From contig JBAMDO010000066.1 of assembly GCA_037074765.1 (NCBI GenBank), forward strand, positions 248,001 through 312,000: DNA of 64,000 nt, in the 5' to 3' direction. Both the position numbers and the translations under genes were made by a program. This document shows positions 35,401-48,363 of this stretch, one piece after another. The notes under the pieces are model-generated. The model saw nothing but the letters and a program-made list of their open reading frames with translations, made no database searches and had not been told where the DNA came from. Each line of letters begins with the position of its first letter. The stretch's first letter is position 1. The DNA is from Mansonella perstans. Lineage: Eukaryota; Nematoda; Chromadorea; Rhabditida; Onchocercidae.

Positions 35401-37992
35401 TTGTTACTGCGATAATTGCTGAGAGGAATTCAAGGATGAAGGACAGAAGGAGGAGGGTATGTTGATGGAAGGATGAAAACATCTGCCGATGAACATTTCA
35501 ATGTAAATTATCATTTTGGAGATAAAATAGGAATATTCATTATCTAAAGATTAATTATATTGACATTATCTATAAAAGAAATATCGAAAAAATGATCATA
35601 TTAGAAGAAAATTAAAATTAAAAAAAACAAAATTAAAATTAAAAAAAAAAAGTCTAAAAAGATTATAGCAGTAAGCAATTGTTGTGGATTATTGCTAAAT
35701 TAGCAAAGAAACAAAACAAGACAAAATGGTCATTTAAGAATTTACAAAAAACACTAAAAAAGTAAGAAGATTGAAAACTAATTTTGCATTCGAAACAACA
35801 AGCAAGAGAGAGAAAATGGCAATGATCATTTTGTAATTCATAAGAAGAAGGCATGGACGAGGCAAATCAATCATTTTTAGCCAATAAGTTTTAATTTTTT
35901 AAAGAAATAAGTAACTGTTTTATTTCAGAATTAAAATTTGTGAAGGAAAAAGCACAGAGCTTTTACTCGTTTGCCAACAAAATTACTGTAGACATTAAGA
36001 ATATTAAAAAAATTTTACGATAGATTTACAATGGCTCAAAAAAAATTGTTGGAAAAAAATTTGGAAAATGAAAGAGTTTTTAATTAAATCAGAAAACTAA
36101 ATGTAATAAGCAAATTAAAAGACTAATTATTTTAACGGTTTTTTCACACTTTTTAACGCCCATTATGAACTTGAATCCATCTTCCTGATGATGCTATTAA
36201 TTAATTAAACATCTCTTCTCCTACTGAAATGAATTAGCTAACCTGTTAACATCGATGCTAGTCTAAAATTTTAAATTAAAAAAAGCTAACCTGCAGAATT
36301 ATGTGACAATGTTTGATTAAATTAATCTAAGACTAAATTTTTCAGTCATAGAAAAATTTCGTTTCCCAGCAACTGAATTGCACAAAATAATAAGGAATCA
36401 AATTGCAAAGATATCTCGCAAAGAAAGGGTAATTCAAGCTTGGACAATTGTAATAATGACAGTTATCAGAAAATGGAAATATGGAAGAAAGAGAAGAGAG
36501 AGATTTCTATTGAAAAGGGAAAAAAAAAAGTAGAAAATAAAGATTAACAATAACGATAAATACAAAATGATTCATAGTTTAAGAATGACATTACAGTGAA
36601 TAACTGAATTCTCTTCAGTTTTCCAGTTTAAATTTAAAGTGGAAAAAATTAAAAAAATAAAAAATAAAACGAAAACAAAACAAACAAACACTGAAGAAAT
36701 GTAATTATTTATCATTTCAAGTTTCATTACCTCCAAACTCAAGAAAAAACGAATTGTGTCAAAAATAAAGTGGCAGTAACAAATACTGTTTGTTTATTTC
36801 ACTTTCCTGTTAGCCATTTGATTCCATCATATTTTTATTCGAAAAATTTCTTCAAAACTTCATAAATCAAAATCCATAGATTTTTAAAAATTATTCAAAG
36901 AAAAAAATTCAAAAAATTATTTTTATATTCCCGCAACTTTAAGCATTTAAAAATTTTTTTCAGAAATCTGTTATTTCAAAATCTGTTGGATGTAATACTT
37001 GCCTTCCTTTGTTAATTTTGCTTATTTATTCAAAAATCGTTTCGAGGATTGGTATTCTCTTCTTCTATTTAAAACAACAACTTGGTCAATTTGAGGTTTC
37101 ATTCTTCAAGTTTTTTGACTGCTTCAGTTTTATTAACAAATGTGCTGAAAACAAGTTACAACAGATACTATTAATTCATTTGGTGCTTATCAATTAATTA
37201 AATATTAATTCTAATTTTTCGTGGAAGTATTATTTTGATTGAAAGTAATATAGATTTTCTACATTTATGCAACATAAATTATTGAAATTCTTTTTATTAT
37301 CTAGTTTTCAACAATACCCACCAAATACGGACTGATATACAAGAAATAATCAATAAATTATGCACAAATTATACACGAGAACTAATTGAATAATTGATAT
37401 GTGAATTGATAGCCAAGAAGCAATCAATAATTTACACCCAAAGTTGTGGCTTTTTTTCAACGTTGCTTCTTATCTTTCCATCTTCCCCACCGCCCGGCAG
37501 AACTTTCGATATAATCACCTCACTTTATCTAGAAGATTTTTTCCAGCAAAGATCATTCATCAAGCAAAAAAATAAAAAATAAACTAAAAATGTTGCTTTG
37601 CTTGCATTAACATTCCATAAACTGTGTAAATTTCACTTTCAAAAAAAACAAATTTAAAAATTTCCCCAAATTTTAATGTAATTTGCGAAAGTAAATCTTC
37701 CTTACATCGTTTTATTCATCTTTTATTTCATTCTAATCTAAATGAAATTCACTGTGGAAGCATATAAAAGACAAGAAGATTTGTAAAGTGAAATTTTTCA
37801 GTAAAGAAAGCAAAAATATTAAAATTGATCAAAAAAGTATAAGTAAAAGATGAAAATAGTTTTGGATATAACTAATTAATGAATCAATTATAGAAGGTGC
37901 TACAGTGCCAATTCTTCCAAAAAAAGTGATTTTGAATGTATTCAATTAACTGATTCATGAATAAGTAATTGAAATGCGGTAGAAAAGGAATT

Positions 37993-38079
37993 TTACTCCA
38001 ACCCAAAAACCTTCAGGTCTTCTTCTGGTGTGGTAGTTTCGAGTGAAATACGAACTTTTCCAACTAGAAAAGACGGCAT
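37993..38079 (-). other. Orphan exon-like block
   Basis: On the minus strand a TTATTTATTTTAG acceptor is followed at once by ATG and a frame reading MPSFLVGKVRISLETTTPEE and ending DLKVFGLE-stop at 37993. A donor is also possible at 38011. It could be a terminal exon, or a short ORF behind a spliced-leader site. No partner exon with matching phase was found. Confidence 0.3.
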
Positions 38080-39045
38080 CTAAAATAAATAAAAAGAGGT
38101 CAATATTGGAAGAGAGAGAGGGAGAGGGAGAAAACGAGATAGTGTGCAAAATTTTCACTAATAACGACTTTATTTTTATTGCTGTCGAAATGAAATTTGT
38201 GATTTTTTTTGTAAATTGCGCAGTTTTTTGAACCTTTTATAAAATTTTTGGATAAAAACAATTATTTGTTAATTTCCGAGAGCTTTTTGGTTATTAAAAG
38301 AAAATTTGATTGATTGAATCGAGGAGTCACCAAATATATTGGATGGAATGTGGTGACACTACAGTATGACTTGTTGAACAGAAATTATTTTCTTCAAGAA
38401 TTACTTTCATTGGAAACAAGTTGGCATTATTCGAGAGATGCCTTATGCAAACATATCCAATCAAACTGGTTTAATCAACTTTTAATTAATGTCAATGAAA
38501 AAATAAAATTTTTACAATATTTCAAGAAATAAAAATTATAATTTTCCCGTAGAATTTTTTAATCTTTAAGACATTATTAATTCCATTGCCTTTCACAACA
38601 TGTTACGAAATTTTTATTTATCAATTTTATTGGGATGAAAATTAAATTGATAGTGTAAATGGATGGTGGCCAGAAGAATGCAAAATTGGAAACTTGAGCG
38701 AGGCTGATTGTTCTTTAATGCTTTTTATGGTTGGGATTCAAAGAGAGAATTATTATGTTGCGGAAATAAATATAGTGTGATATAAAAATCAATTACTGTT
38801 ATAAACCTTTTAAGATTATGATAAAAAATTGGCTTACTTTGAATTTACTTATTAATTAATTATCGATTTATTTTAACTACATTTGCGGTCGATAATTCAT
38901 ATCTCTCATCATCAGCAGATGTAATGATGAATTTTTATCTTAATGATCATAATTAAAATTGAGGAAAAGTTAGCAAATGAAATTAAATATTTTCAAATTA
39001 ACAATTCGCATTTTTAATTATTATAATTGTGTCTTATTGGCTTAC

Positions 39046-39104
39046 CATTCTTCATCGCTCTCACTTTGTTCCAGTTCATCCATATTATTTAAATATGAAC
39101 TGGT
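39046..39104 (-). other. Orphan acidic exon-like block
   Basis: On the minus strand this block runs from an AAAAAG acceptor to a TG before GTAAGC donor. It encodes SSYLNNMDELEQSESDEE. It may be a first exon beginning at the internal Met (39083). The next exon would have to start with one base; none was identified. Confidence 0.3.
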
Positions 39105-42100
39105 CTTTTTAACTTGGTTTTTTTTGATGGCAAAATATTCCTGTGATTAATAAACTGATAATTTATATTCCTCTGTGATTAATACAGTCTAAGGAATTAA
39201 TTGAACTGAATTGAGAATTGAAATACCATTTTCGATTCCGATTAATTCAGGAAAAGACAAACAAAAACAGAAGCAAAGGAAAAGAGGAAAAAAATAAATG
39301 ACGAAATAATGACAAAGACAAACTCTATTCTTTTCACTGGAAAATATTTCAGCGACCAAATTTCAAGAAATAATTTTTGCAGCCAATTAAAAATAAAAAA
39401 AGGAAAAAAATTAAACTCACATCGATTTTTGTTACAGCTAACGCTAATATTGCAAACTTCTGACGTTTCAAAGCAGTGATAAGAGCAGCAATTAATCAAA
39501 ATTTTTCGGACAGAACAAATAAACCAATTCCATAAAAAAGCAAAAAAAAAACGAAAACAAAGACACAAAGTGAAATGTGAATTATTGATTTTTTATCGGA
39601 CTGAAAATTTAATTGCTAGTGGGAATTATTTCAGATATCAAATAATTCCTTAGTGACAATTATTTTTGAACATCAAAAGCCTTTCAATGGAATTTCTTAA
39701 GAAAAATTCATTAAATTTATCCTATAATATAACTCAAAATCAGTTATTTGTGGAATTTCATTTGAATTTGAGAGATAATTTAAAATTTCCACTCATTGAT
39801 CATTTGATATTATTAATTTCATTATAGATGCTTGAACAAATTTTCTTCACGATGCCATGAATAGATTTATGTTACTGATAACAAGTACTCCTTACAAGAT
39901 GTTTTTTTCGATTTAAAAAAGTTTCAAACTGATTAACTTATACGTTCTGCTTTTGTACACGTTCTGCTTTTTCTTACCTAAATGTGAAATTGAGATGTAT
40001 GGTGATGTTTATCAGTGGATGATAAATCAATTTTATATAACAGGCTTATCATAACATAGCAGTGATTAACAGTACGAGATCAAAATAAGGCTTTTAAAAA
40101 TGAAAAACTTTTTGATTCAAATTTCTTTCATCTCTATTCTTCCCCGCTCATCTCTCGAATCCTAACTGAAATCATTTCTATAATCATTTCTGAACAAACA
40201 CGCTATCCATAAATTGAATTATCATTTAATTTAATATTTATAACGGAAATACAATGAAAATAATTAGAAAACAAGTGAAAATAACAAACTGTAATTCGAA
40301 CTACAAAGGAAACCGCTGAATCAGACTTTTAACTGAATGATAATTAATTCGAATTTAAATTCGCAAGTGCCAAATGATTTATTTTATGATGTACGTTTAA
40401 CTTTTTAGAAAGCGCAAGAAGTGGAAATTAATAGCTTTAACTGATTTCGCAAAAATCAAATAATTAAAAATTAAAAGTTTCATTTTTGTTGGAAAATTCG
40501 AGTAATTTAAAACTAAAAATTTTCGTTTTTCTTGAAGAAAATGCGGAAATACAAAGTAGAAATTTTAGTTTTGCTGAATGAAAATTTTGGAGAGTGAAAA
40601 GTCAAAATTTCATTTTTTGCTGAGAATGATTCCTTTGGGTTTACTCTGAAAACATATGTAATGCTGTGTTTCGAGGATTATTATTCTAGAATTATAAAAG
40701 CAGCTTATATTCGCTAGTTGAATTTAAAACCAAAAATTCATTTTGCTTTTAATTTTCTGTTTTCCTTTTTGATAATTTTATTAAAATTTGAATTAGACAA
40801 ATATCATAATTGAAATTAATGGAAAGATTATAAGAAGAAAGGAGCATAAATTACTTTTGATATCAAATAATTAAATACTTGAATTTAGTAACTGAAACCA
40901 TTTTTGCTAACAGTTAAGATATACAATCGCTGATCAGCATTTGATTCAGTAGATCATGCTTGCTTGCATAAATAATACATGCATGCATTTCATTCTCATG
41001 AACCTAATTAATTAAAATTATCATGCTAAATTTAAAAGTGCTTAAACCAGAATGAAAAAGAAAAATTCAATTAAGCAATATCTTTTACACTATAAAAATC
41101 ATGCAATCAATTGAAATGAGTACTTGCTTCATCTGAAATGAGAAATGAATGAAATTAAAACCAAAATAAAACGGGCAATGTCACCACGAATGTCATGTGT
41201 TTCAGTTATCTTTCACGTCCATCACTAAAATTGCTTTTCATGTCAATAATACAATTAGCTTTCTTTAAGATATTTTGAGCAATAAAATATTACTTATCTA
41301 GCTGTTAATGATAATTATGTTCTGTTTTTGAAGTTAAAATAAATTTTTGCTTACTCATTGATCATCAATTTTCCACACTTAACAAACTTCGTAAACAGGT
41401 TAATTGGCATTTTTCGGCTTAATGATATCATACATATGATGTCAGACCATCAAAAACATCAATCAAATAAAAATGTTAGGATCTGATAATTTGACATTCA
41501 GGAAACTGAGAAAAAAAGAAACATTTTAAAGTGAAATTAGGGGAAAAACCAAAACAAAAAAGGAAACTTATACAAATGGAATTTCAAAATTTTTGAAAAT
41601 AAAAAATGAAAAGAAGGTAAGGGAAAGAGAAAGCGAATTATCATAGAAATTTGAAAATTCAAAATCAAGACAAATATAGCAAAGGTTCGCTTTTTGCTAA
41701 ACTTTTAACTTTGTGATTTTTGAACGTGAACTTTTATGAAATACCTGACAAACTGATTCTCAATGTTGTTTGTTTGATCGATGATAATCCAACGAGTGGA
41801 TTAATTTGTCGAAAAATTTATGAAATATTTCCAATATTCCAATATCAATGTGCTTTTATTTTCAACTGCTTTCTCAAGAACAATAGAATTAATTGAATTG
41901 CAAGCTTATCGAGCAAAAATTTTTCAAATATTTCTGATTTTTAATTCTATTTGTCATGAATTACAAATGATAAGATCAAATTCATTGATCTTACCTTCTA
42001 ACACTGCATGGAATTATTAATGTATTGAGAATTAAAATTGGATAATTTAATAATAATATTAGAAATCATTTCCGACTAACACATTGACCAGTATCAATAT

Positions 42101-43529
42101 TGCAATAAGAAACTGTTCACTGAAAATACATATCATTTAATCGTATTTATTGATAACAAATTACTGCATTTCAGAATCAATTTCAATCATTTTTTCATTT
42201 CATCAAAATTAAATTTCAATTTAAAATTGTAAATATGTATGGCTAATGTATTTGCAATAAAGCAATTTGATGTGACAAATTTGTTCATTTCAATGCAAAA
42301 TACTTGCAACAATTAGATGGAAAAAGTAATCTTCAAAAATTTCACTGTTCTTTATTTTCTTTAATTTTCAATTCCTGTTGTTTTTTTTTTTTTCCTATAT
42401 CGGTCAATTTAATTTCGTTTCTTTTTTTCTTTTTCCATAAATTTCAATTAAATACTTTATAATTTGCACGACTTTTTAGAGTTTATTCATTCAAATTTTA
42501 ATTCACTTTTTTTTTTCTATATGATTTTTCTTTTTAATTTCTATTTTTGAAAATTATTCTACCTTGGAAAACATTGATAAGTGTTGCAAAACTATCAATA
42601 TTATTTCAGTACTTGCAAAGTTGCTCTTAGCCTTAAGGCACTTTTCTTTATTTCCTTCCTTATGTCAAATATTTTTTTTTTGGGAACTATTTGTATAAGA
42701 TTGTTTGTCTGTCTGCCTAAGAATAAATTTTAGACTTCCGACAAGCACTAAGCAAATTTAAAATTTCTAACAACTCTTCAATTCCATTGCACAAAAAATC
42801 GAATTTATTTTCGATTGCAAATTTCAAAATGACTCAAATTTTTCAAATAATAAATCAAATTGATAAATTTAAACGATTTAAAATATGTTCAACTTCTCAT
42901 CATTAAAATCTTTCATTTATCAAATTAATTTCAATAATAAAATTTTTTATTGCTAATCAATCACTAATCAATACTAGATCATTCTTAATGACATCTAAAA
43001 TATTCGTTCGTTCATCGATCAATAAATTGTTTGAATGAAGCTATTTGATAACAATTAAAATTTTTCAAAATCAATCGATAATCAATACTTGTGAGAGCAA
43101 CAACCAATCGATAATCAATATCACATTGGCACATTTCCAACATTCATTTTTCATCTCTCCCACTTCCTTCTACATGTTATTTACAATGCTATTTCATCGT
43201 TCCTCTCATTCTATGCTAAAATTGAATTTTAAAACGAAAACTTACGGAAAAGCATTTTTCAATTGATACTCAACAAATTTTGATCGATTTTTTCTGTTGT
43301 TATTAAATTTTTGTTAAAATTTTCATTTATTAAATTGGAATCAATTTTGAATTACATAATATTTTACAGTAATTTTGAAGTTTTATTAAAGGGATGATAC
43401 TGTAACTTATAGGTAATTTCAAAATTCAAATAAAATTTTTAAAACTTTCATTAAAAAATAAATTTTACGTATACATTAGAAAATTATAATTTTAAAATTT
43501 AATTATCTTCATTATTTCAAATTATAGGT

Positions 43530-46500
43530 ATGGAACCAGTTGAATCAACTCAAAGAAATGCTTCTGAGCGTAAAAATCGTCGAAAACGTGTGGTAACAAA
43601 GAATGAATTAAAAAGGGTTAGTGAAATTATTTTTTTCATACGCGTTAAAGTTTCTACAGAAAGTATTAATCATTTGCATATAGAAATTTCTCGCATTGTA
43701 TGCACGTGTGTTGTGTGTTATGTGTATATGTATGTATGTCTATATGTGCGTGTTGTATGTGTACGTGTGCGTACGTGTGTGTATGTATGTGTATGTTTTA
43801 TACGCTTTACTTATCAAATGCTTACTTAAATTTGTAAACAGCGGTTTTACTTGCTGTAAATTGAGGCAGATTTGCAAATTGCAACTGTATTTATTAGTTA
43901 CATATACATCTATCAAGTTTTTGCATATTAATGATTGCATTTATAATTAGTATAATGTTATGGAATTTTTCACAAATTTTGAAAAAACATATATAAAATA
44001 TATTAAGTATGATTTTGCTGTAGCAATTCTGAATTAATTAAAAAATTATCATGATATGATATGAATTAATTAAAAATTATCACGAAACCAATTTGTTTTT
44101 TCTTGATAGGCATATGTAATCGACAAATAAAGTTGTAGTTTATAAATTTATTCCAGATTATGCAAGTTTCCAAGAAATATAAGTTCTTCTTTGATATAGG
44201 TGATTTAAAATATAATTATAATTTAAAGGTAACCGAAGCATTTTTTAGAGCGAGAAATTTCGTTGACTGTATTTCAGATTTTGATGTGCTACACATCGCA
44301 ATTACCATGTGTCATTGAAGCTTGTAAAATGGAAAAGCGTGAATTAAATTCACAACTAAAAAACCTTCAAGAGGAAGTTCGTGTTAAGGTACGATACGAT
44401 TCTTTTAATTTTTAATGCTTAATTTTTCAAAATGCAGAGATTTGTTTTGTATCAATTTTCCAGAGATTATGAGATACCAAATTTAGCAGAATGAATCGCA
44501 AAACAAGTAAGTCATGATTTTGGAGAAGCGATCGCAAATTTCTTGTCCCAGATTCACTGTGGCCATTAATTTTCAATTTACTGTTAAACTGAAAGTTATT
44601 CCTCAAAACAGGATGCAGCAATTAAAGTTTTGCGTGAAAATTTGTCAACAATGAGGTGTGCAATTCGAGAGTTCAGTTGTTTCATCGCCAGTAACCATCC
44701 TGGAACTACGGTAAGTCTTTTCAGTTAAAATGTGTTTGTTTTACTCTTTTATTACTAACCATTATTATTAGCCTTTCAAAAATCTTTTATTTATTGCTAT
44801 TATAATGTGATTAAAACAAAACGGTGGATTACTTGTTATGGAAATTGAAATGAGCTGTCATCGTTTCCAAATTGAATCATATAAAATACTTCGCTAGATT
44901 TTGTGATTAACCTATGACAATTTATGCATAATACTCATTTCCATAACTTTCATGATAATGCCGTCATAATTACTCTCTCCCAATATTCTAATCTTTAACT
45001 GTTTAACATAAATAGTTCTGCATGACTATTCTGATCCATATTTTATTGGTCACAAAAAACTTTGGTTATTTGGTAGAGTTTGGATATAAGGGAAAATATT
45101 AATCCTATGTTTGTAATTTCATTAGCAATTAAAATTTAGATTGCGGTAACAGCTCAAGCATGGGAAAAACGTTGGAAAGCAGAAGATGAGCAAGGATTAT
45201 GGAATAATGCAAGCTTCCCGAAGGTGCAATCAGCAGTACGTCATCATCGGTCACATGCTAGACCGAGCACATCAGCTGCTACAAACACCTCTACTGCCAC
45301 TACCTTGCGACCTGAGAAGGCACAGTTTATTTCACCGCAACAGAACAGTATCTTCCACGAATTTGCTCGAAAGAATGGTTAGTTTGTTTTTTAGATCCAA
45401 GTGAGATAGATAGAATAAAGTGTAAGTGGGAACTAAATAACAAAAAAACAAGTGTGTGATGAAAAAAGAAGGAGAACGGCGAATACGTCTTCCAATAACT
45501 TTGCTTTCAAATATTTATCTTATGGTAAATGAAGAAATGTATACTTGAGAAATGAAGAAACATGTACTTGTTTCTAAAATACTGCAGAGTTTCTTGGTAG
45601 TCCATTTTTTTTCCCCTCCTTTCAACAGAAAACTTTTATTGGCTATTCAGAATAATAAATTTTGGGATTCTTTATTCAGAATAATAAATTTTGAGATTTT
45701 TATTCACAGTGCAGCCAGTATGGATCTTCCACATATGGCATTGGATTTGTTTGATTTCAGCAACGACGATATCACGTCTTCCTAATTCTAACATTCCACG
45801 TAAATCATCAGCAAATTTGGAGCGGTTTATTTCGCCATCGCTTTCAGCTGCAAGTAATAGTGATAAATCAACGACATCAATAATTGCCCAAATACAATCA
45901 GTGGCAACAGCCCATGCTTTAATTACTGTGAATCAGCCACTGAATTTACCAATGTCATCAGATGCTAGTAGCCATATTCTGATGCCAACAAGTTCCCAAT
46001 ATAAAACCGTGCAGACTAACAATTCATCGCAAGTGAATGGACAAGGTCAGTTTTTTTCCTTACCAACCGTATTTTTCAGTATTTCGATCTTTTTCATTTT
46101 TTTGTAAACAGTTTTCAAATTTAAATTTATCTAATGTCTTTTGTTGAACTTGCTGTAAATTCCTGTTTCTGTCAGCAGTTTTCTGTTTTGTTTGCAGTTC
46201 GAAACTAAATAAAAAAATTGCGGGTCCCTTGAGTTTTTATTCGAAAGCTGTCTGATTTTCCAGGCGTTGCCAATCATTTTTCGGGAGCCAATTTGAGATT
46301 GAATAGTTCGGAAGCGAAACGTAAAAATCGCAATGGGTCAGTCGGCATCAAAAAAGTTCAAAGAAGTGAAATTGTTAGTGATGTGATTGTACTAAGCGAT
46401 GATGAAGGTGAAGAAAAAGTAAATGTTGTACTCGTAAGTTTTAAAATAGTTTTCTTGTTTTTCAAGTTAAAAAAGTGAAATTTACGCATTGATTAAGAAC

Positions 46501-48363
46501 AAAAATTATTGATTGCGATTTTTAAAGGTTTGTGGAAAGGATTCGTTTATATTTTAACTTTATTTTTCTACGGATGATTTAATGCTTATAACTTTTCTCA
46601 AATGTCGTCTAGGTATATTTCATATAATGGATGGTATCATCTGTTGAAATTGTTGTCAAGTTGTTCAAAATAATTTATATCACATATTCTTTTTTGCACA
46701 TTTGCGGAATAGATCTGAACTGGAATTGAAAGAAAACCAGAAATTTGTAACTTTAACAAAAGACGAAAAAAAAAAAGAAAAAAGTAATCTCTGAGTGGAA
46801 GCAAAAGTGTGGAGAAAGGAAGCTGTCAACGTTATTTTCCGGAAATACAAAATTGTAAATAATAACGCCATTAAAATCGGAATAGGAAAAGTAAGGGAAG
46901 AGAATTATTATCATGCTATAGAATACTGAAAACTTATTTCAGGAAGATATGATTACAATTCCTCGTTACAATTCAGTAAATTTACTACATTGCAAAAAAT
47001 CTCACCCATTAGTATATCCTAGGCTAAGGATTTATCCTGGCTTACGCATATCGCGCCTTCATATTACTTGGTTGAATTCATTTGAAGGTTTGCTTTTTTC
47101 AAGATTCATTCAAGCATTTTAACTTAGTTAAATGATAATCATAGTAATTGTAGAAAGTAGTACATTTGCAGTAAGTTCACTATTTCCTTGTTTGGAAGTT
47201 GCTAGAATAGATTCATTTTCTCCATATACAAGTAACGTCATTGGATACTGTTTTTCTCCACTTCTTGTTGAAATCGAATAAATTATAAGAATTATTGTCT
47301 CCGAGTTACAGATATAACAAAGACAAAGCATATTATATTAAATGTTCGGTATGCAGGTGAATACTCGAAGCAGGTTGGTTGATTTTGATTTACCCATTGT
47401 TTGATAAATTAAAATAATCCAAGTTTTTAAGTAGTTGGTTATGACCGTTTCTAGAAGACCTTCTTGCATTTTCTATGAAAATGTTTGAATGCAACCATTA
47501 GTCTTACCTTTTAATCCGTTTTTTAATTTAATTGAATTAACGCCAAGGCGAATTTTTCTTTTTCTTGCAAGAGGTGATGGATTGAATCTACTGTATCCAT
47601 TTAGATTATTTGATGTATATTCACAGCATTTCATAACACATCAAATAAGATGTTTTTCAAGTTTTCATAAACTGCAAACACTAAATGAATATTCAGACTT
47701 TCATTCATCTGTAATTTTTTTGATTTACTGATGTTTTATCTGTTAAGATTATTGTAATTCATTATCTTTTAAAGTGTAGAATACAAATCCTTTTTTAGAT
47801 CTTCCATATTTTATATTACATACGGTCAATGGTTGAAAGAGAAGAAGCTGAAGGATGGACAAGAATTTATTCAAAAGAATGTGAAGCTGGGGGGAATAGT
47901 CGATTGCGTATTCAGTTTGATGAAGGTGAATTTATGTGGTCCTTTTTTTTGACAAGTATTATTTTAAACCAAAATGTTCGACAAACATTTTTACCCTCTC
48001 ACCGATTAATCTTTGATTAGGTGCATTTCGAATTTTACTAAAGACTTATAAAACGAAAAAAGTTGGAGTTTTCATATCCGTTTTGTTAGGTCAGACTTGG
48101 TTCAATGATGCAGTCTATTTTACCGGATTTATCGAATGTGGTTTGGATAGGTATGGTGCATATGCGGATGTATGCAAAGTGGAATTGGGTTTGCAGGATA
48201 GACAAGTACTTATTCATTCAGTGTGAACCATGTTTGTTATCATCGTATATGCATTAAAACTAATTGATTTGGTTAATTGGTACCAAATTTTGTAATGTGA
48301 GATTGTTTCTAATTTTTACAGATGCCGCTAATTTTCCGTGGCGTTACTGGCAATAGATATTAA
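43530..48363 (+). CDS. Nuclear protein with coiled coil, SUMO-interaction-like motif and ATF7IP-type FN3 domain
   Basis: Exons: 43530-43616, 44278-44388, 44612-44710, 45140-45377, 45761-46045, 46264-46433, 46943-47087, 47357-47373 (17-nt microexon), 47799-47925, 48021- or 48090-48205, and 48322-48363. Phases agree, giving 501 residues, or 478 with the later acceptor. The N-terminus is basic (SERKNRRKRVVTKNELKR), followed by a predicted coiled coil (KREL..QLKNLQEEV). A Ser/Thr-rich linker leads to VIVLSDDEGEE at about residue 315, which has the form of a SUMO-interaction motif. The C-terminal ~120 residues look like fibronectin III: PRLRIYPG, LHITWLNSF, ILYYIRSM, EGWTRIY, then YFTGFIECGLDRYGAY. 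The last matches the YFAVRAKDIYGRFG pattern of ATF7IP. ATF7IP supports SETDB1-type H3K9 methylation; that role here is inferred. The start follows an ATTATAG acceptor by 2 nt, a likely spliced-leader site. It is not the disordered LIN-65 type. Confidence 0.6.
43695..43800. repeat. GT/TATG-rich simple repeat in intron 1
   Basis: About 100 bp of mixed tgtgtg, tatgta and cgtgtg units in the first intron of the FN3 gene. It produces spurious Cys/Val/Tyr-rich frames. Confidence 0.75.

Larger units (their letters stand above)
35410..43500. other. Long AT-rich region with only orphan exons
   Basis: About 8 kb. Two exon-like blocks on the minus strand are listed separately (38.0 and 39.1 kb). The remaining short ORFs, such as 37009-37197, 38314-38532, 39242-39568 and 41820-42020, have no consistent splice partners. 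I see no RNA gene or element here. Confidence 0.45.

Noticed and set aside
41734..41820. Minus-strand block (RQINPLVGLSSIKQTTL) ending at a GTATTT donor
   Set aside because: There is no AG acceptor at its start, so it cannot be an internal exon.
43696..43950. Cys/Val/Tyr-rich frames on both strands
   Set aside because: They come from the GT/TATG microsatellite in intron 1 of the FN3 gene.
45691..45760. Upstream part of a long + ORF (PVWIFHIWHWICLIS)
   Set aside because: A better acceptor (TTTGATTTCAG) at 45760 joins in phase to the previous exon, so this part is intron.
47489..47731. 80-residue + ORF between FN3-gene exons
   Set aside because: It has no acceptor and donor in matching phase, and including it would break the FN3 domain.
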